Below are positions 8,090-14,875 of a stretch of DNA of 22,720 bases, piece after piece. This DNA comes from an uncultured Lachnospiraceae bacterium (lineage in GTDB: Bacteria > Bacillota > Clostridia > Lachnospirales > Lachnospiraceae): contig CANQEC010000008.1 of NCBI GenBank assembly GCA_947594335.1, positions 1 through 22,720 on the forward strand, in the 5' to 3' direction. Every line of letters begins with the position of its first letter. Positions within the stretch are counted from its first letter, which is position 1. Made by a program: the position numbers and the translations under genes. A model generated the notes under the pieces. The model searched no databases, was not told the origin of the DNA, and was given only the letters and a program-made list of their open reading frames with translations.

Positions 8090-8796
8090 CCCATGCCCAA
8101 TGACGTTTTGATCCCCACACCCGAATACTCGCCAAATTCAAACAGCAAATTCGCAAAATCAGCCATCGTCCTGGTCCCGCTCAGCTTTATTTTTATCCTG
8201 CCGACAAACGAGGGAATGCGCGCGCCTTCCAGATGGTATTTTACACTCCGCAGATTATATTCCACAATCCTGGAATCATGGCAGAGCTGTTCCAGCGTCT
8301 CCTCATCACACATAGTCTCACTCTCAACCGCGCTGTCGTACTTATTCATCAAACTTTGATAGATGCATCTGAGATCAGGATAAAAGGTATAACTTCCCTG
8401 CTGCTTAAACGCGGTCGGCGTAAGAAACTGCAGAGAAATATAATTTTGCCCATATCCCTCATAAAAACGGCGCATCAGCTCCTGATATGAAATCTCTTCA
8501 TAAACCTTCCGGATGATCCGGATTCTCCGGTCGTCTCTTCGGATATAAATTTCTTGCTGATTCATCAAAACCTTCTGTATGATATGTTCAGCTGCTTCGC
8601 GGTTCAGACAGCTGACAATCCAGCGCCAACCCTCATCCCTTTTCTCAAGATGCTGCGTATAAGGATGCAGCTGCGACTGATGAAGAACTTCCGCGTACTC
8701 AGGCGGCAGCAGCTCCATCAAGGCGCCGTGAAACAGAGACATCTTCTGGTAAGACAGATCTGTCTCCTCCAAATATAAAGTTAATCGGGCCAGCAT
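8047..8796 (-). CDS. cas6: Cas6, pre-crRNA endoribonuclease
   Basis: The 249-residue protein has a RAMP-type fold ending in the glycine-rich stretch GEYSGVGIKTSLGMGAI (222-238), the hallmark of Cas6, with FLTPTAFK in the second fold. Cas6 cuts pre-crRNA within repeats and leaves the 8-nt 5' tag. A catalytic histidine is expected in the N-terminal half; H44 in SQLHPYTQ is a candidate, not proven. The ATG at 8794-8796 has AAGGAGGA immediately upstream, and this site begins at the stop codon of the HEPN stub, so the gene is joined to the MNT/HEPN pair. The 3' end carries an 11-bp inverted repeat. Confidence 0.92.
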   Translation of the reverse strand: MLARLTLYLEETDLSYQKMSLFHGALMELLPPEYAEVLHQSQLHPYTQHLEKRDEGWRWIVSCLNREAAEHIIQKVLMNQQEIYIRRDDRRIRIIRKVYEEISYQELMRRFYEGYGQNYISLQFLTPTAFKQQGSYTFYPDLRCIYQSLMNKYDSAVESETMCDEETLEQLCHDSRIVEYNLRSVKYHLEGARIPSFVGRIKIKLSGTRTMADFANLLFEFGEYSGVGIKTSLGMGAIMAGDKNICRLP

Positions 8797-8805
8797 ATGT
8801 CCTCC

Positions 8806-8946
8806 TTATTTTTCCTGTATTTTCTCCTGCAGGTAATTTTCTGCCATAGTAACCACTTCTCCTGCTGCCAGATCTTCTTTTGCCGCATTCAATCTGTATC
8901 CAGCCAGTTCTTCTGCACCACCAACATCATTTAATTCATGCTGCAT
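8806..8946 (-). pseudogene. HEPN (HepT-like) N-terminal stub, 46 aa
   Basis: The ATG at 8944-8946 overlaps the MNT stop by 11 nt, as is usual in MNT/HEPN toxin-antitoxin pairs. The 46-residue product contains EELAGYRLNAAKEDLAAGE (residues 12-30), which resembles the first helix of HEPN proteins (pattern LxxYRLexAkEDLexAe). It then continues into an unrelated tail (TMAENYLQEKIQEK) and stops two bases before the cas6 ribosome binding site. Full HepT proteins have about 110-140 residues and carry a catalytic Rx4HxY that is absent here. I read it as a truncated toxin gene, probably by deletion; a retained small protein is possible because the frame is open and correctly spaced. The HEPN similarity rests on one helix only. 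Confidence 0.6.
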
Positions 8947-9274
8947 ACAACTCTACTCCCTCTTTTTGAACGTTATTGTAGAATGGATATGCTCCAATCC
9001 AGTGATTGAAATGCTCCATATTTTTTACAACAGGCATAATCTGGATATCATAGTCAAAATTATAATCAAATGTGATATCTGATAATTCATGCCTTTTCCT
9101 AAAGATCTCTTCATCTGACATATTTACAAGAATCATAATATCGATATCTGAGTCCTGCACATAATCACCTCTGGCATAGGAGCCATATAAAATGATCTTC
9201 TGCAGGCTCAGACCATATATCTTTTTTATCTCTTTCACATATTGTTTTAAAAGATCATGCACAACATGTGTCAT
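8936..9274 (-). CDS. MNT-type nucleotidyltransferase (MntA-like antitoxin)
   Basis: The 112-residue protein is a minimal nucleotidyltransferase. GSYARGDYVQDSDID (31-45) fits the GS-x10-DxD pattern with D43 and D45, and a third acidic residue lies in YDIQIMPV (D76). Family knowledge: MntA-type proteins neutralise their HEPN toxin partner by adding AMP to a tyrosine of its Rx4HxY motif. The ATG at 9272-9274 is chosen because GGGAGG lies just upstream; the track's longer form would start inside that site. Next comes a truncated HEPN reading frame, then cas6 and the Csm genes without any terminator, so this is the first gene of a probable nine-gene transcript. Its present function without a full toxin partner is unclear. 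Confidence 0.88.
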   Translation of the reverse strand: MTHVVHDLLKQYVKEIKKIYGLSLQKIILYGSYARGDYVQDSDIDIMILVNMSDEEIFRKRHELSDITFDYNFDYDIQIMPVVKNMEHFNHWIGAYPFYNNVQKEGVELYAA

Positions 9275-9339
9275 ATAGATACCTCCCACATCACTCGCTC
9301 ATTAAAACAATGAAAAATCCTTCATTCTTGTTTTGATAC

Positions 9340-9348
9340 AGTATATCA
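9340..9348 (-). promoter_or_regulatory. Candidate extended -10 promoter for the MNT-Csm operon
   Basis: On the minus strand this reads TGATATACT, an extended -10 (TGN-TATACT) about 65 nt upstream of the MNT start. No good -35 is present, as is common with extended -10 promoters. It is the best candidate for transcription of the whole operon. The divergent DUF362 promoter lies about 40 nt away, so the two share a control region. Confidence 0.45.
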
Positions 9349-9384
9349 CATTCTCCCCATTTTACATACTCTTTTATGATATTC

Positions 9385-9415
9385 TTGACCGGAATAACCT
9401 GATATAAATTATAAT
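9385..9415 (+). promoter_or_regulatory. Candidate promoter for the DUF362 gene
   Basis: TTGACC (9385-9390) and TATAAT (9410-9415) are separated by 19 nt, slightly longer than optimal. An overlapping TATAAA at 9403 gives too short a spacer. Transcription would begin near 9422, leaving a leader of about 55 nt that contains AAAGGAG before the ATG at 9478. Confidence 0.5.
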
Positions 9416-9477
9416 CATTAGCGAGCAGAGCGGAAAGCATGTATAATAAAAATCAAACGGCGAAAGGAGAAATCAAA

Positions 9478-10917
9478 ATGAAACGAACAGCCACTCTGCT
9501 GGCGTTCTGCCTGCTGTTTCTCTGCGTAGTCTGCGAAGCCGCGGCAGACGCCAGCGAAACTGATAAGACAATAACAGACGGGGCAGCTGTACCGGAAATC
9601 CAGGGGACGACCGATGCGTCCGATCTCCCGCTCACAAAAGAGGGGGCATCCATGCCCTATGACGGAATCTATCCGCAACATGAGCCCTACGGCACAGGGA
9701 TCGGCGCAATGCCGGGACGCGTGGTGTGGGCCTATGACCCTGATTCTGTAAACTGGGATGGAGACGGTTACTGGTGGGAGCCTGACCATTTTGATGAGAG
9801 CGCGGTTTTGAATATGGTCAATGAAAGTATCGCCTCTCTCGGCGGGAAAGAAAATGCAAAAGACGGCTGGGCGGCGCTGTTTATCGCTCACAATGATATG
9901 CGCGGCAGGGACGGAGGGTATACTGCCGGAGAAAAAATCGCCATCAAAGCCAACATCAACGGCTCCGCCGTCATGGACGACGATACCTCCGGCGAGACAA
10001 AAATGAGTTACACAAACCCGGTGCTGCTGAAAGCTCTGCTTACGTCGCTGACAAAGGAAGCGGGCGTCGCGCCATCGGATATTACGGTTTATGATGTGTC
10101 CCGCCTGTTTCCGGATTACATGGTGAAGATGTGTAACGACGGAGATTTGAATGGGGTTTGTTTCGTGGGGCGGGACACCGGTGTGGCAGACGAAAACGCT
10201 CCGATTATCTGGTCGCATTCCTTTAGCGGCAAGGTCAATTATCTGCCGACCTGCGTGACGGAGGCAGCCTATATGATCAATCTTGCCAATCTCAAGGGCC
10301 ACAGCTACGGCATCACCCTCTGCGGCAAAAATCATTTCGGCTCCTTCATCAACGGAAACGCCATGCGCCCGCCGGAAGGAGCAAATCTGCACCAGTGGCT
10401 GACGCAAAGCGAGATGGGTATCTACAGTCCCCTTGTTGACCTGATGGCAAACGCCAACCTGGGCGGAAAGACAGTGCTGTACATGCTGGATGCCCTGATC
10501 TGTGCTCCCAGCGAAGGAGCATCCATCACCGGGGACAATTCCAAATGGCAGCAGGATCCCTTTAACGGAAATTACACTTCCAGCGTGTTTGTCTCACAGG
10601 ATCCGGTGGCCATCGATTCCGTGGGGGCGGACTTTTTGATGAATGAACCGACAGTCACGGAAAATAACGGCGCGCTGCGCGGCAATCCCACCGTGGAAAA
10701 CTACCTGCATGAAGCCGGGCTTGTCGCCAAATCCCCTTCCGGCACAGTGTACACGGACAGCCAGGGGCATACCGTCACAAATCTGGGCGTCCATGAGCAC
10801 TGGTGCAATTCCACGGAAAAGCTGTACAGCCGCAATCTCGGGAAAACCGAAGGGATTGAACTGATAAAAGCGGAGTTTCTCACACAGAATCCTTCTGGTA
10901 CTGCATCTTTTCCATGA
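9478..10917 (+). CDS. Secreted DUF362 domain protein
   Basis: The 479-residue protein begins with a clear signal peptide (MKRT charged start, hydrophobic LLAFCLLFLCVVC, then AAADA). The DUF362 core shows YTNPVLLKALLTSL, SDITVYDVSR, AAYMINLANLKGH, GITLCGKNHFGS and SQDPVAIDSVGADF. DUF362 proteins occur widely in anaerobes, often with iron-sulfur or twin-arginine features; none is seen here and the biochemical role is unknown. The ATG at 9478 is preceded by AAAGGAG; an earlier in-frame ATG at 9439 lacks a ribosome binding site. The last residues (QNPSGTASFP) are encoded within the 3' end of the convergent TIR gene (38-nt overlap), and no terminator fits between them. It lies between two defence modules, but nothing in it suggests defence. 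Confidence 0.82.
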   Translation: MKRTATLLAFCLLFLCVVCEAAADASETDKTITDGAAVPEIQGTTDASDLPLTKEGASMPYDGIYPQHEPYGTGIGAMPGRVVWAYDPDSVNWDGDGYWWEPDHFDESAVLNMVNESIASLGGKENAKDGWAALFIAHNDMRGRDGGYTAGEKIAIKANINGSAVMDDDTSGETKMSYTNPVLLKALLTSLTKEAGVAPSDITVYDVSRLFPDYMVKMCNDGDLNGVCFVGRDTGVADENAPIIWSHSFSGKVNYLPTCVTEAAYMINLANLKGHSYGITLCGKNHFGSFINGNAMRPPEGANLHQWLTQSEMGIYSPLVDLMANANLGGKTVLYMLDALICAPSEGASITGDNSKWQQDPFNGNYTSSVFVSQDPVAIDSVGADFLMNEPTVTENNGALRGNPTVENYLHEAGLVAKSPSGTVYTDSQGHTVTNLGVHEHWCNSTEKLYSRNLGKTEGIELIKAEFLTQNPSGTASFP

Positions 10918-13354
10918 TTCTCTGTACCCGACTGCTTTTGTCTCCCAAAAGCTTTTTCGCCATCTCCAGCGCCGCGATATACGCATTGGATGCTTCATCG
11001 TACTGGTTCATCGCTGTGCAGATATCTCCCAGGTACTCCTGCGCAGCGATTGTATCCAGGGCTACCTCTCCCCTCATTTTCAGGTTATACGCGGCTGCCG
11101 TCGTCATCTGGGATTTTGCCTTTTCCCAGCAGGTCTCCGCCATCTCTCCGTTCCCGGCCGTCCTCTCCTGTTTTCCCAGTTCGAAATAAGAGACGCCCTT
11201 GTCAAAATACACATAGGATAAGGTTGCCAGATTTTCCGGATCCAGCTCCATCTGAATTTTCTGAAATTTTTCTGTATACTCCAGCGCCTTTCTGTAATCT
11301 CCTTGTGCCTGATACATACGGCCCATCTCCATATAGCATATGCCGATGCATCTCTGCGCCTTCGCGATATCAAATTCTTCATAAGGGCAAAACAGAGGTC
11401 TTTTTTCTCCTCGCTTTAACGCCTCCAGGTTCCGGAACCGAATCTTCAGCGATTCTTCAAAAAGCTTCTCTGCCTGATCAAAGTCCTGCGCGCACGCCCA
11501 GGTATGGCACCGCGCTACCTTCTCATAGCAGAGCGCCAGATCTTCACTGTCCTCTGCTTTCCCGGCAAGCATGTGCCGGAGTGCCCGCTCGTACCACTCA
11601 ACAGACTCTTCAGGACGTCCTCCGTTAAAATAACATCCGCCCAGCTCTTTCGCCATGATTCCTGCTTCCACCGTGTCCGGCCCAGTCTGCGCAATGCAGG
11701 CGTCGTATACGGATCCGGCATATTTGACTGCTTCCTCAAATTTCCCCATCTGCCACAGATAATTTCCAATCGGCTCAAAGAAACGTAGGGCGGACACGTC
11801 CGGGGACGGAAAATATTCCGCAAGAGCCATCACGTTATCCAGGATCTTCCGGTTCTCCTCATAGGGCCTGTGCCAGGTAAAATACAGGTACTCCGCGAAA
11901 TTCCGCAGAAACGTCCCGCAGTTTTTCTCATCCGGTTTCAGCTGTTTCCTTACCACCTCCGCTATCATCGGATGGAACGCGATCTTCTGTCCTTCCCTGC
12001 GCTGTATCCAGCTGCGGCTGATCAGCGTATTGATCAGATCAAAGGACTCCAGCTCTGCCCACTGCCTGAACATGCCCGCCTTTATCCCCGCAGTCCCCAT
12101 AAGGGAGAGATAACGCATGACCTTTTGCTCCTCCTTGCTGAGTCCTCCCATGTCAAACAGCACACACAGATGCCCAAACGCAGAATTCTGCGCGTCTCTG
12201 GCGCTGAAATACTCCCCGGGCGCATTGGAAATGCCGGATCGCAAAGTCTGGAGCATCTCCTTCGCGGTTAAAAAGCTGGCATTCATCTGTTTTGCTATCA
12301 GTTCAACCGCATAGGTGTGGTTATTAACCAGACGGAATATTTCTGCAAGACAGCCATCATCCTCCCCGCTCAGAATATCCCCGTAATGCTTCTCAAAAAT
12401 ACGGCGCAGCACATCCGGATCCTCCATCGCAGTTATCTTCAGCGAAGGAAATCCTGTATGAATATTTCTTGTCGTGATCATAACATCGCAGTTCAGCAGA
12501 GACAGATCGCTCAGCTTCTCATCCGTATCCACGTCAAAATTATCCACGATTATAAGTACTTTCTGCCTGCTGCAGATCTGTTTCAGAGCCGGCAGCTTTC
12601 TGCGGTAATATTCCTCTTTCGATTCATATTCTTTTTCCGGCTCAAAATTTTCTATCAGAAATACTTCATCGTCGCACAGCAGTTCCTGTAAACCTGATAT
12701 GTACTGCGCGAAGACGATCGTCTCATAATTTTCTCTGTTCCGCACGGCGTACTGTTTCGCAAGTTCGCTTTTTCCTATCCCGCCAATCCCCTCGAGAAAC
12801 AGCAGACGGTCCCCTTTTGCAAACCTTCTCCCTATCTCATCAATCAGCTCGTCTCTCCCTTCAAATACATCGCGTACCTGTGGTATACGGCTGATCAGTC
12901 TGTACCGTTCCTGTTTTTGCTCCATGTGCTTCTCCACATCATGCCCCAGCAGCATCGTGATATGATCCGTCAGCTCCTCAATCCTTTTGTACAGCGGCGG
13001 CGTAAGGGCATCGATCCAGTGAATTCTTCCCAGATAATATTTCGCGGCCTTGCTGATGTCCTGGTCCGCCACATGGAACGGGATAATCTTAATATCTTCC
13101 CCCTTCCGCAGACGATCACAGGCTATGTTGATCTCATTCATCACGTCAAACGACTCGGAAGCCTGTTTGTTCAGAATCACCAGAAAAATCCGGCAGCCGT
13201 CTATCATGTCAAAAATGTCGGAGGCGTAATCCCCCTGTGTATCTCTCGGCGCATACCAGCATCTGATTCCTGCTGCTTCCAGTCTGTTTGCGGCTGCCTC
13301 CGCAATATGAAGCGACGAGTTTGTATGATGACTTATAAAAACATCCGCGGGCAT
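10880..13354 (-). CDS. TIR-NB-ARC-TPR (bacterial NLR-like) defence protein
   Basis: The 824-residue protein has three parts. A TIR domain occupies about 1-135: DVFISHH (4-10), WYAPRD (33-38) and SFDVMNEINIA, with E74 as the probable NADase glutamate. A STAND/NB-ARC ATPase follows, with Walker A GIGGIGKS (189-196), Walker B VLIIVDNFD (266-274) and MITTR (292-296). The C-terminal half, from about 530, consists of TPR-like helices (ALEYTEKFQKIQ, EASNAYIAALEMAKKLL). Family knowledge: bacterial TIR-STAND proteins sense phage components through the repeat region and deplete NAD+ on oligomerisation, causing abortive infection. The ATG at 13352-13354 has AAGGAGG 8 nt upstream, so a 30-residue longer reading is rejected. 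The gene appears monocistronic and converges on the DUF362 gene. Confidence 0.9.
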   Translation of the reverse strand: MPADVFISHHTNSSLHIAEAAANRLEAAGIRCWYAPRDTQGDYASDIFDMIDGCRIFLVILNKQASESFDVMNEINIACDRLRKGEDIKIIPFHVADQDISKAAKYYLGRIHWIDALTPPLYKRIEELTDHITMLLGHDVEKHMEQKQERYRLISRIPQVRDVFEGRDELIDEIGRRFAKGDRLLFLEGIGGIGKSELAKQYAVRNRENYETIVFAQYISGLQELLCDDEVFLIENFEPEKEYESKEEYYRRKLPALKQICSRQKVLIIVDNFDVDTDEKLSDLSLLNCDVMITTRNIHTGFPSLKITAMEDPDVLRRIFEKHYGDILSGEDDGCLAEIFRLVNNHTYAVELIAKQMNASFLTAKEMLQTLRSGISNAPGEYFSARDAQNSAFGHLCVLFDMGGLSKEEQKVMRYLSLMGTAGIKAGMFRQWAELESFDLINTLISRSWIQRREGQKIAFHPMIAEVVRKQLKPDEKNCGTFLRNFAEYLYFTWHRPYEENRKILDNVMALAEYFPSPDVSALRFFEPIGNYLWQMGKFEEAVKYAGSVYDACIAQTGPDTVEAGIMAKELGGCYFNGGRPEESVEWYERALRHMLAGKAEDSEDLALCYEKVARCHTWACAQDFDQAEKLFEESLKIRFRNLEALKRGEKRPLFCPYEEFDIAKAQRCIGICYMEMGRMYQAQGDYRKALEYTEKFQKIQMELDPENLATLSYVYFDKGVSYFELGKQERTAGNGEMAETCWEKAKSQMTTAAAYNLKMRGEVALDTIAAQEYLGDICTAMNQYDEASNAYIAALEMAKKLLGDKSSRVQRIMEKMQYQKDSV

Positions 13355-13483
13355 ATCAAATTCCTCCTTCGTCGAAATGTAGCCGCGCCAAAGCCGCGGG
13401 CACATCCTGTATTTAATCTTCACTGACGCTTGCCTGATTTCCATACCACAAATATTTGTCTGAAATCACTTGCGTCCTGCTGT

Positions 13484-13512
13484 TAAATATGGTATGTTGT
13501 GAATACAGTAAA
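13484..13512 (-). promoter_or_regulatory. Candidate promoter of the TIR-NLR gene
   Basis: On the minus strand, TTTACT (complement of 13507-13512) and TATTTA (complement of 13484-13489) are separated by 17 nt. A start near 13477 would give a 5' leader of about 120 nt. The hexamers are mediocre, so this is tentative. Confidence 0.4.
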
Positions 13513-13524
13513 AGTTGTAACGAG

Positions 13525-13585
13525 TTGCAGCTTTGGCCTGAGCGAAAGCTCTTTGGGCGACCGCAGGCGGGAAGAATTTCCCGCC
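13525..13585. other. Structured intergenic element of unknown function
   Basis: Two adjacent hairpins are visible: GAGC-GAAA-GCTC (13540-13551), a GNRA-capped hairpin when read on the plus strand, and GGCGGGAA-GAAT-TTCCCGCC (13566-13585). Neither is followed by a convincing U-tract. The stretch lies between the glgD terminator and the TIR promoter. A 69-codon reading frame on the minus strand spans this element and the terminator and is probably not a gene. Possibilities include a dispersed intergenic repeat, a small RNA or a protein-binding site. Apart from the promoter and terminator noted separately, I see nothing else in 13355-13729. Confidence 0.45.
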
Positions 13586-13652
13586 ATTTCTAATATGTGA
13601 GGGAAATTCATTGAAAAACCCTTTTTAAAGGAAAAGAAAAAACTATAAAATA

Positions 13653-13687
13653 CGGCGCTGCCAAGGTACGTTTTCCTGGCAGCGCCG
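13653..13687 (-). terminator. Intrinsic terminator of the glgC-glgD operon
   Basis: A perfect 11-bp inverted repeat (CGGCGCTGCCA at 13653-13663 with TGGCAGCGCCG at 13677-13687) is followed on the minus strand by TATTTTATAGTTTTTTCTTTT. It lies about 40 nt after the glgD stop. Confidence 0.85.
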
Positions 13688-13729
13688 CACATACTTTAAC
13701 AGTACATTTTTATAATTTTATTAATGCTG

Positions 13730-14875
13730 CTACACTCTCTTATTCTTCGCGACAAATGACGGGTATGTATCGGTTCCCACCATCTTCTTGCCCTCGGTGA
13801 TCACAACGCCCTTGTCGGTGATCACATGGTCAAGCTCCGCACCTTCCTCGATAATAGTATCCTGCATCAGGACACAGTTCTTCACCTTCGCACCTTTTCC
13901 GATCTTAACGCCACGGAACAGAACGCAGTTCTCGACGTCACCCTCGATCACGCAGCCGTCTGCCACCAGCACGTCCTTTGCCGTTGCGCCGTTGATGTAG
14001 CGGGTCGGGTTATCGTCACGGATCTTGGTGTAGATCGGGTTTGGCTCAAAGAGGCCGTCCAGATTCTCATCCTTCAGAAGCTTCATATTCTCATCAAAGT
14101 AGCTACGCAGGCCGCTGATACGTGCCAGATAGCCTGTGAACTCGTATGCCTGCACATGGATCCTGTCCAGATTGCGCGCAAGGATGTCTCGCTCAAAATA
14201 GACGAAGCCCTCCATGAACGCTTTCTCGATGGTCCTGATCAGGAACTCGCGGTCAAGCACATAGATATTCATCAGAAGATTCTGCTCGTCCGTCTCCTTC
14301 GGATTAATCAGGATATTCGTTACACGGCCGCTTTCATCCGTATCCACCGTGTAATAGAAGCCTTTTGCCGCACCTTCCGCGCGCAGCATCGCGTCCGGAA
14401 GTTTCTCTTTCTTGTAAGCCGCCGTCACATCGGCGCCGCTCTCGATATGTTTCTGGAGCAGATCTTCAAAATCAAAGTTCACCGCGATATTTGTATCGGA
14501 AAGGATGACATATTTCTCTCTCTGCGCTTTCAGGAAATTCAGGATGCTCGCAAGGGCCTCAATACGCCCATGGTAAATCTTCACGGCCTTCTCCGCATAC
14601 GGCGGGAAGATCGTAAGACCGCCGTTCTTGCGGGTAAGATCCCACTCACGGCCTGATCCAAGGTGATCCATCAGGGAATGATAATTCTGACGGACAAGGA
14701 TTGAAATATTGTCAATGCCGCAGTTGACCATGCTGGACAGAACGAAGTCCACCATGCGGTAACGGCCTGCAAACGGTATGGAGGCCATCAGTCTCTCTGT
14801 CACCAGGTCCGGGACCATATTGTCATAACTGTTCGGGAAAAGGATTCCCATTGCGTTCGCGTTAGAATTTACCAT
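13730..14875 (-). CDS. glgD: GlgD, non-catalytic partner of ADP-glucose pyrophosphorylase
   Basis: The 381-residue protein is a sugar-nucleotidyltransferase homologue: RYRMVDFVLSSMVNCGIDNI (about 38-57), GLTIFPPY and a C-terminal left-handed beta-helix region of hexapeptide repeats (VLVADGCVIEGDVENCVLF). The catalytic GGxGxRL nucleotide loop present in GlgC is missing (MGILFPNSYDNMVPDLVTER instead), which is characteristic of GlgD. Family knowledge: in Firmicutes GlgD forms a heterotetramer with GlgC and raises its activity for glycogen synthesis. The ATG overlaps the glgC stop by 7 nt (ATGGTAA), indicating coupling. It is the last gene of the pair, followed by a strong terminator. Confidence 0.94.
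   Translation of the reverse strand: MVNSNANAMGILFPNSYDNMVPDLVTERLMASIPFAGRYRMVDFVLSSMVNCGIDNISILVRQNYHSLMDHLGSGREWDLTRKNGGLTIFPPYAEKAVKIYHGRIEALASILNFLKAQREKYVILSDTNIAVNFDFEDLLQKHIESGADVTAAYKKEKLPDAMLRAEGAAKGFYYTVDTDESGRVTNILINPKETDEQNLLMNIYVLDREFLIRTIEKAFMEGFVYFERDILARNLDRIHVQAYEFTGYLARISGLRSYFDENMKLLKDENLDGLFEPNPIYTKIRDDNPTRYINGATAKDVLVADGCVIEGDVENCVLFRGVKIGKGAKVKNCVLMQDTIIEEGAELDHVITDKGVVITEGKKMVGTDTYPSFVAKNKRV

Noticed and set aside
8936..9274. Idea that the MNT protein modifies the HEPN domain of Csm6
   Set aside because: The tyrosine of the Rx4HxY target motif is missing in Csm6 (RNLAAHNI), so there is no sequence support.
9418..10407. 329-codon minus-strand open frame opposite the DUF362 gene
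   Set aside because: It is a codon-bias shadow; the plus-strand frame has a signal peptide, family motifs and a ribosome binding site.
13566..13585. 8-bp hairpin as an intrinsic terminator
   Set aside because: Neither strand has a clear T-tract after the stem; the real glgD terminator is at 13653-13687.
13483..13692. 69-codon minus-strand open frame
   Set aside because: It starts inside the terminator stem and runs through the structured element; more likely non-coding.
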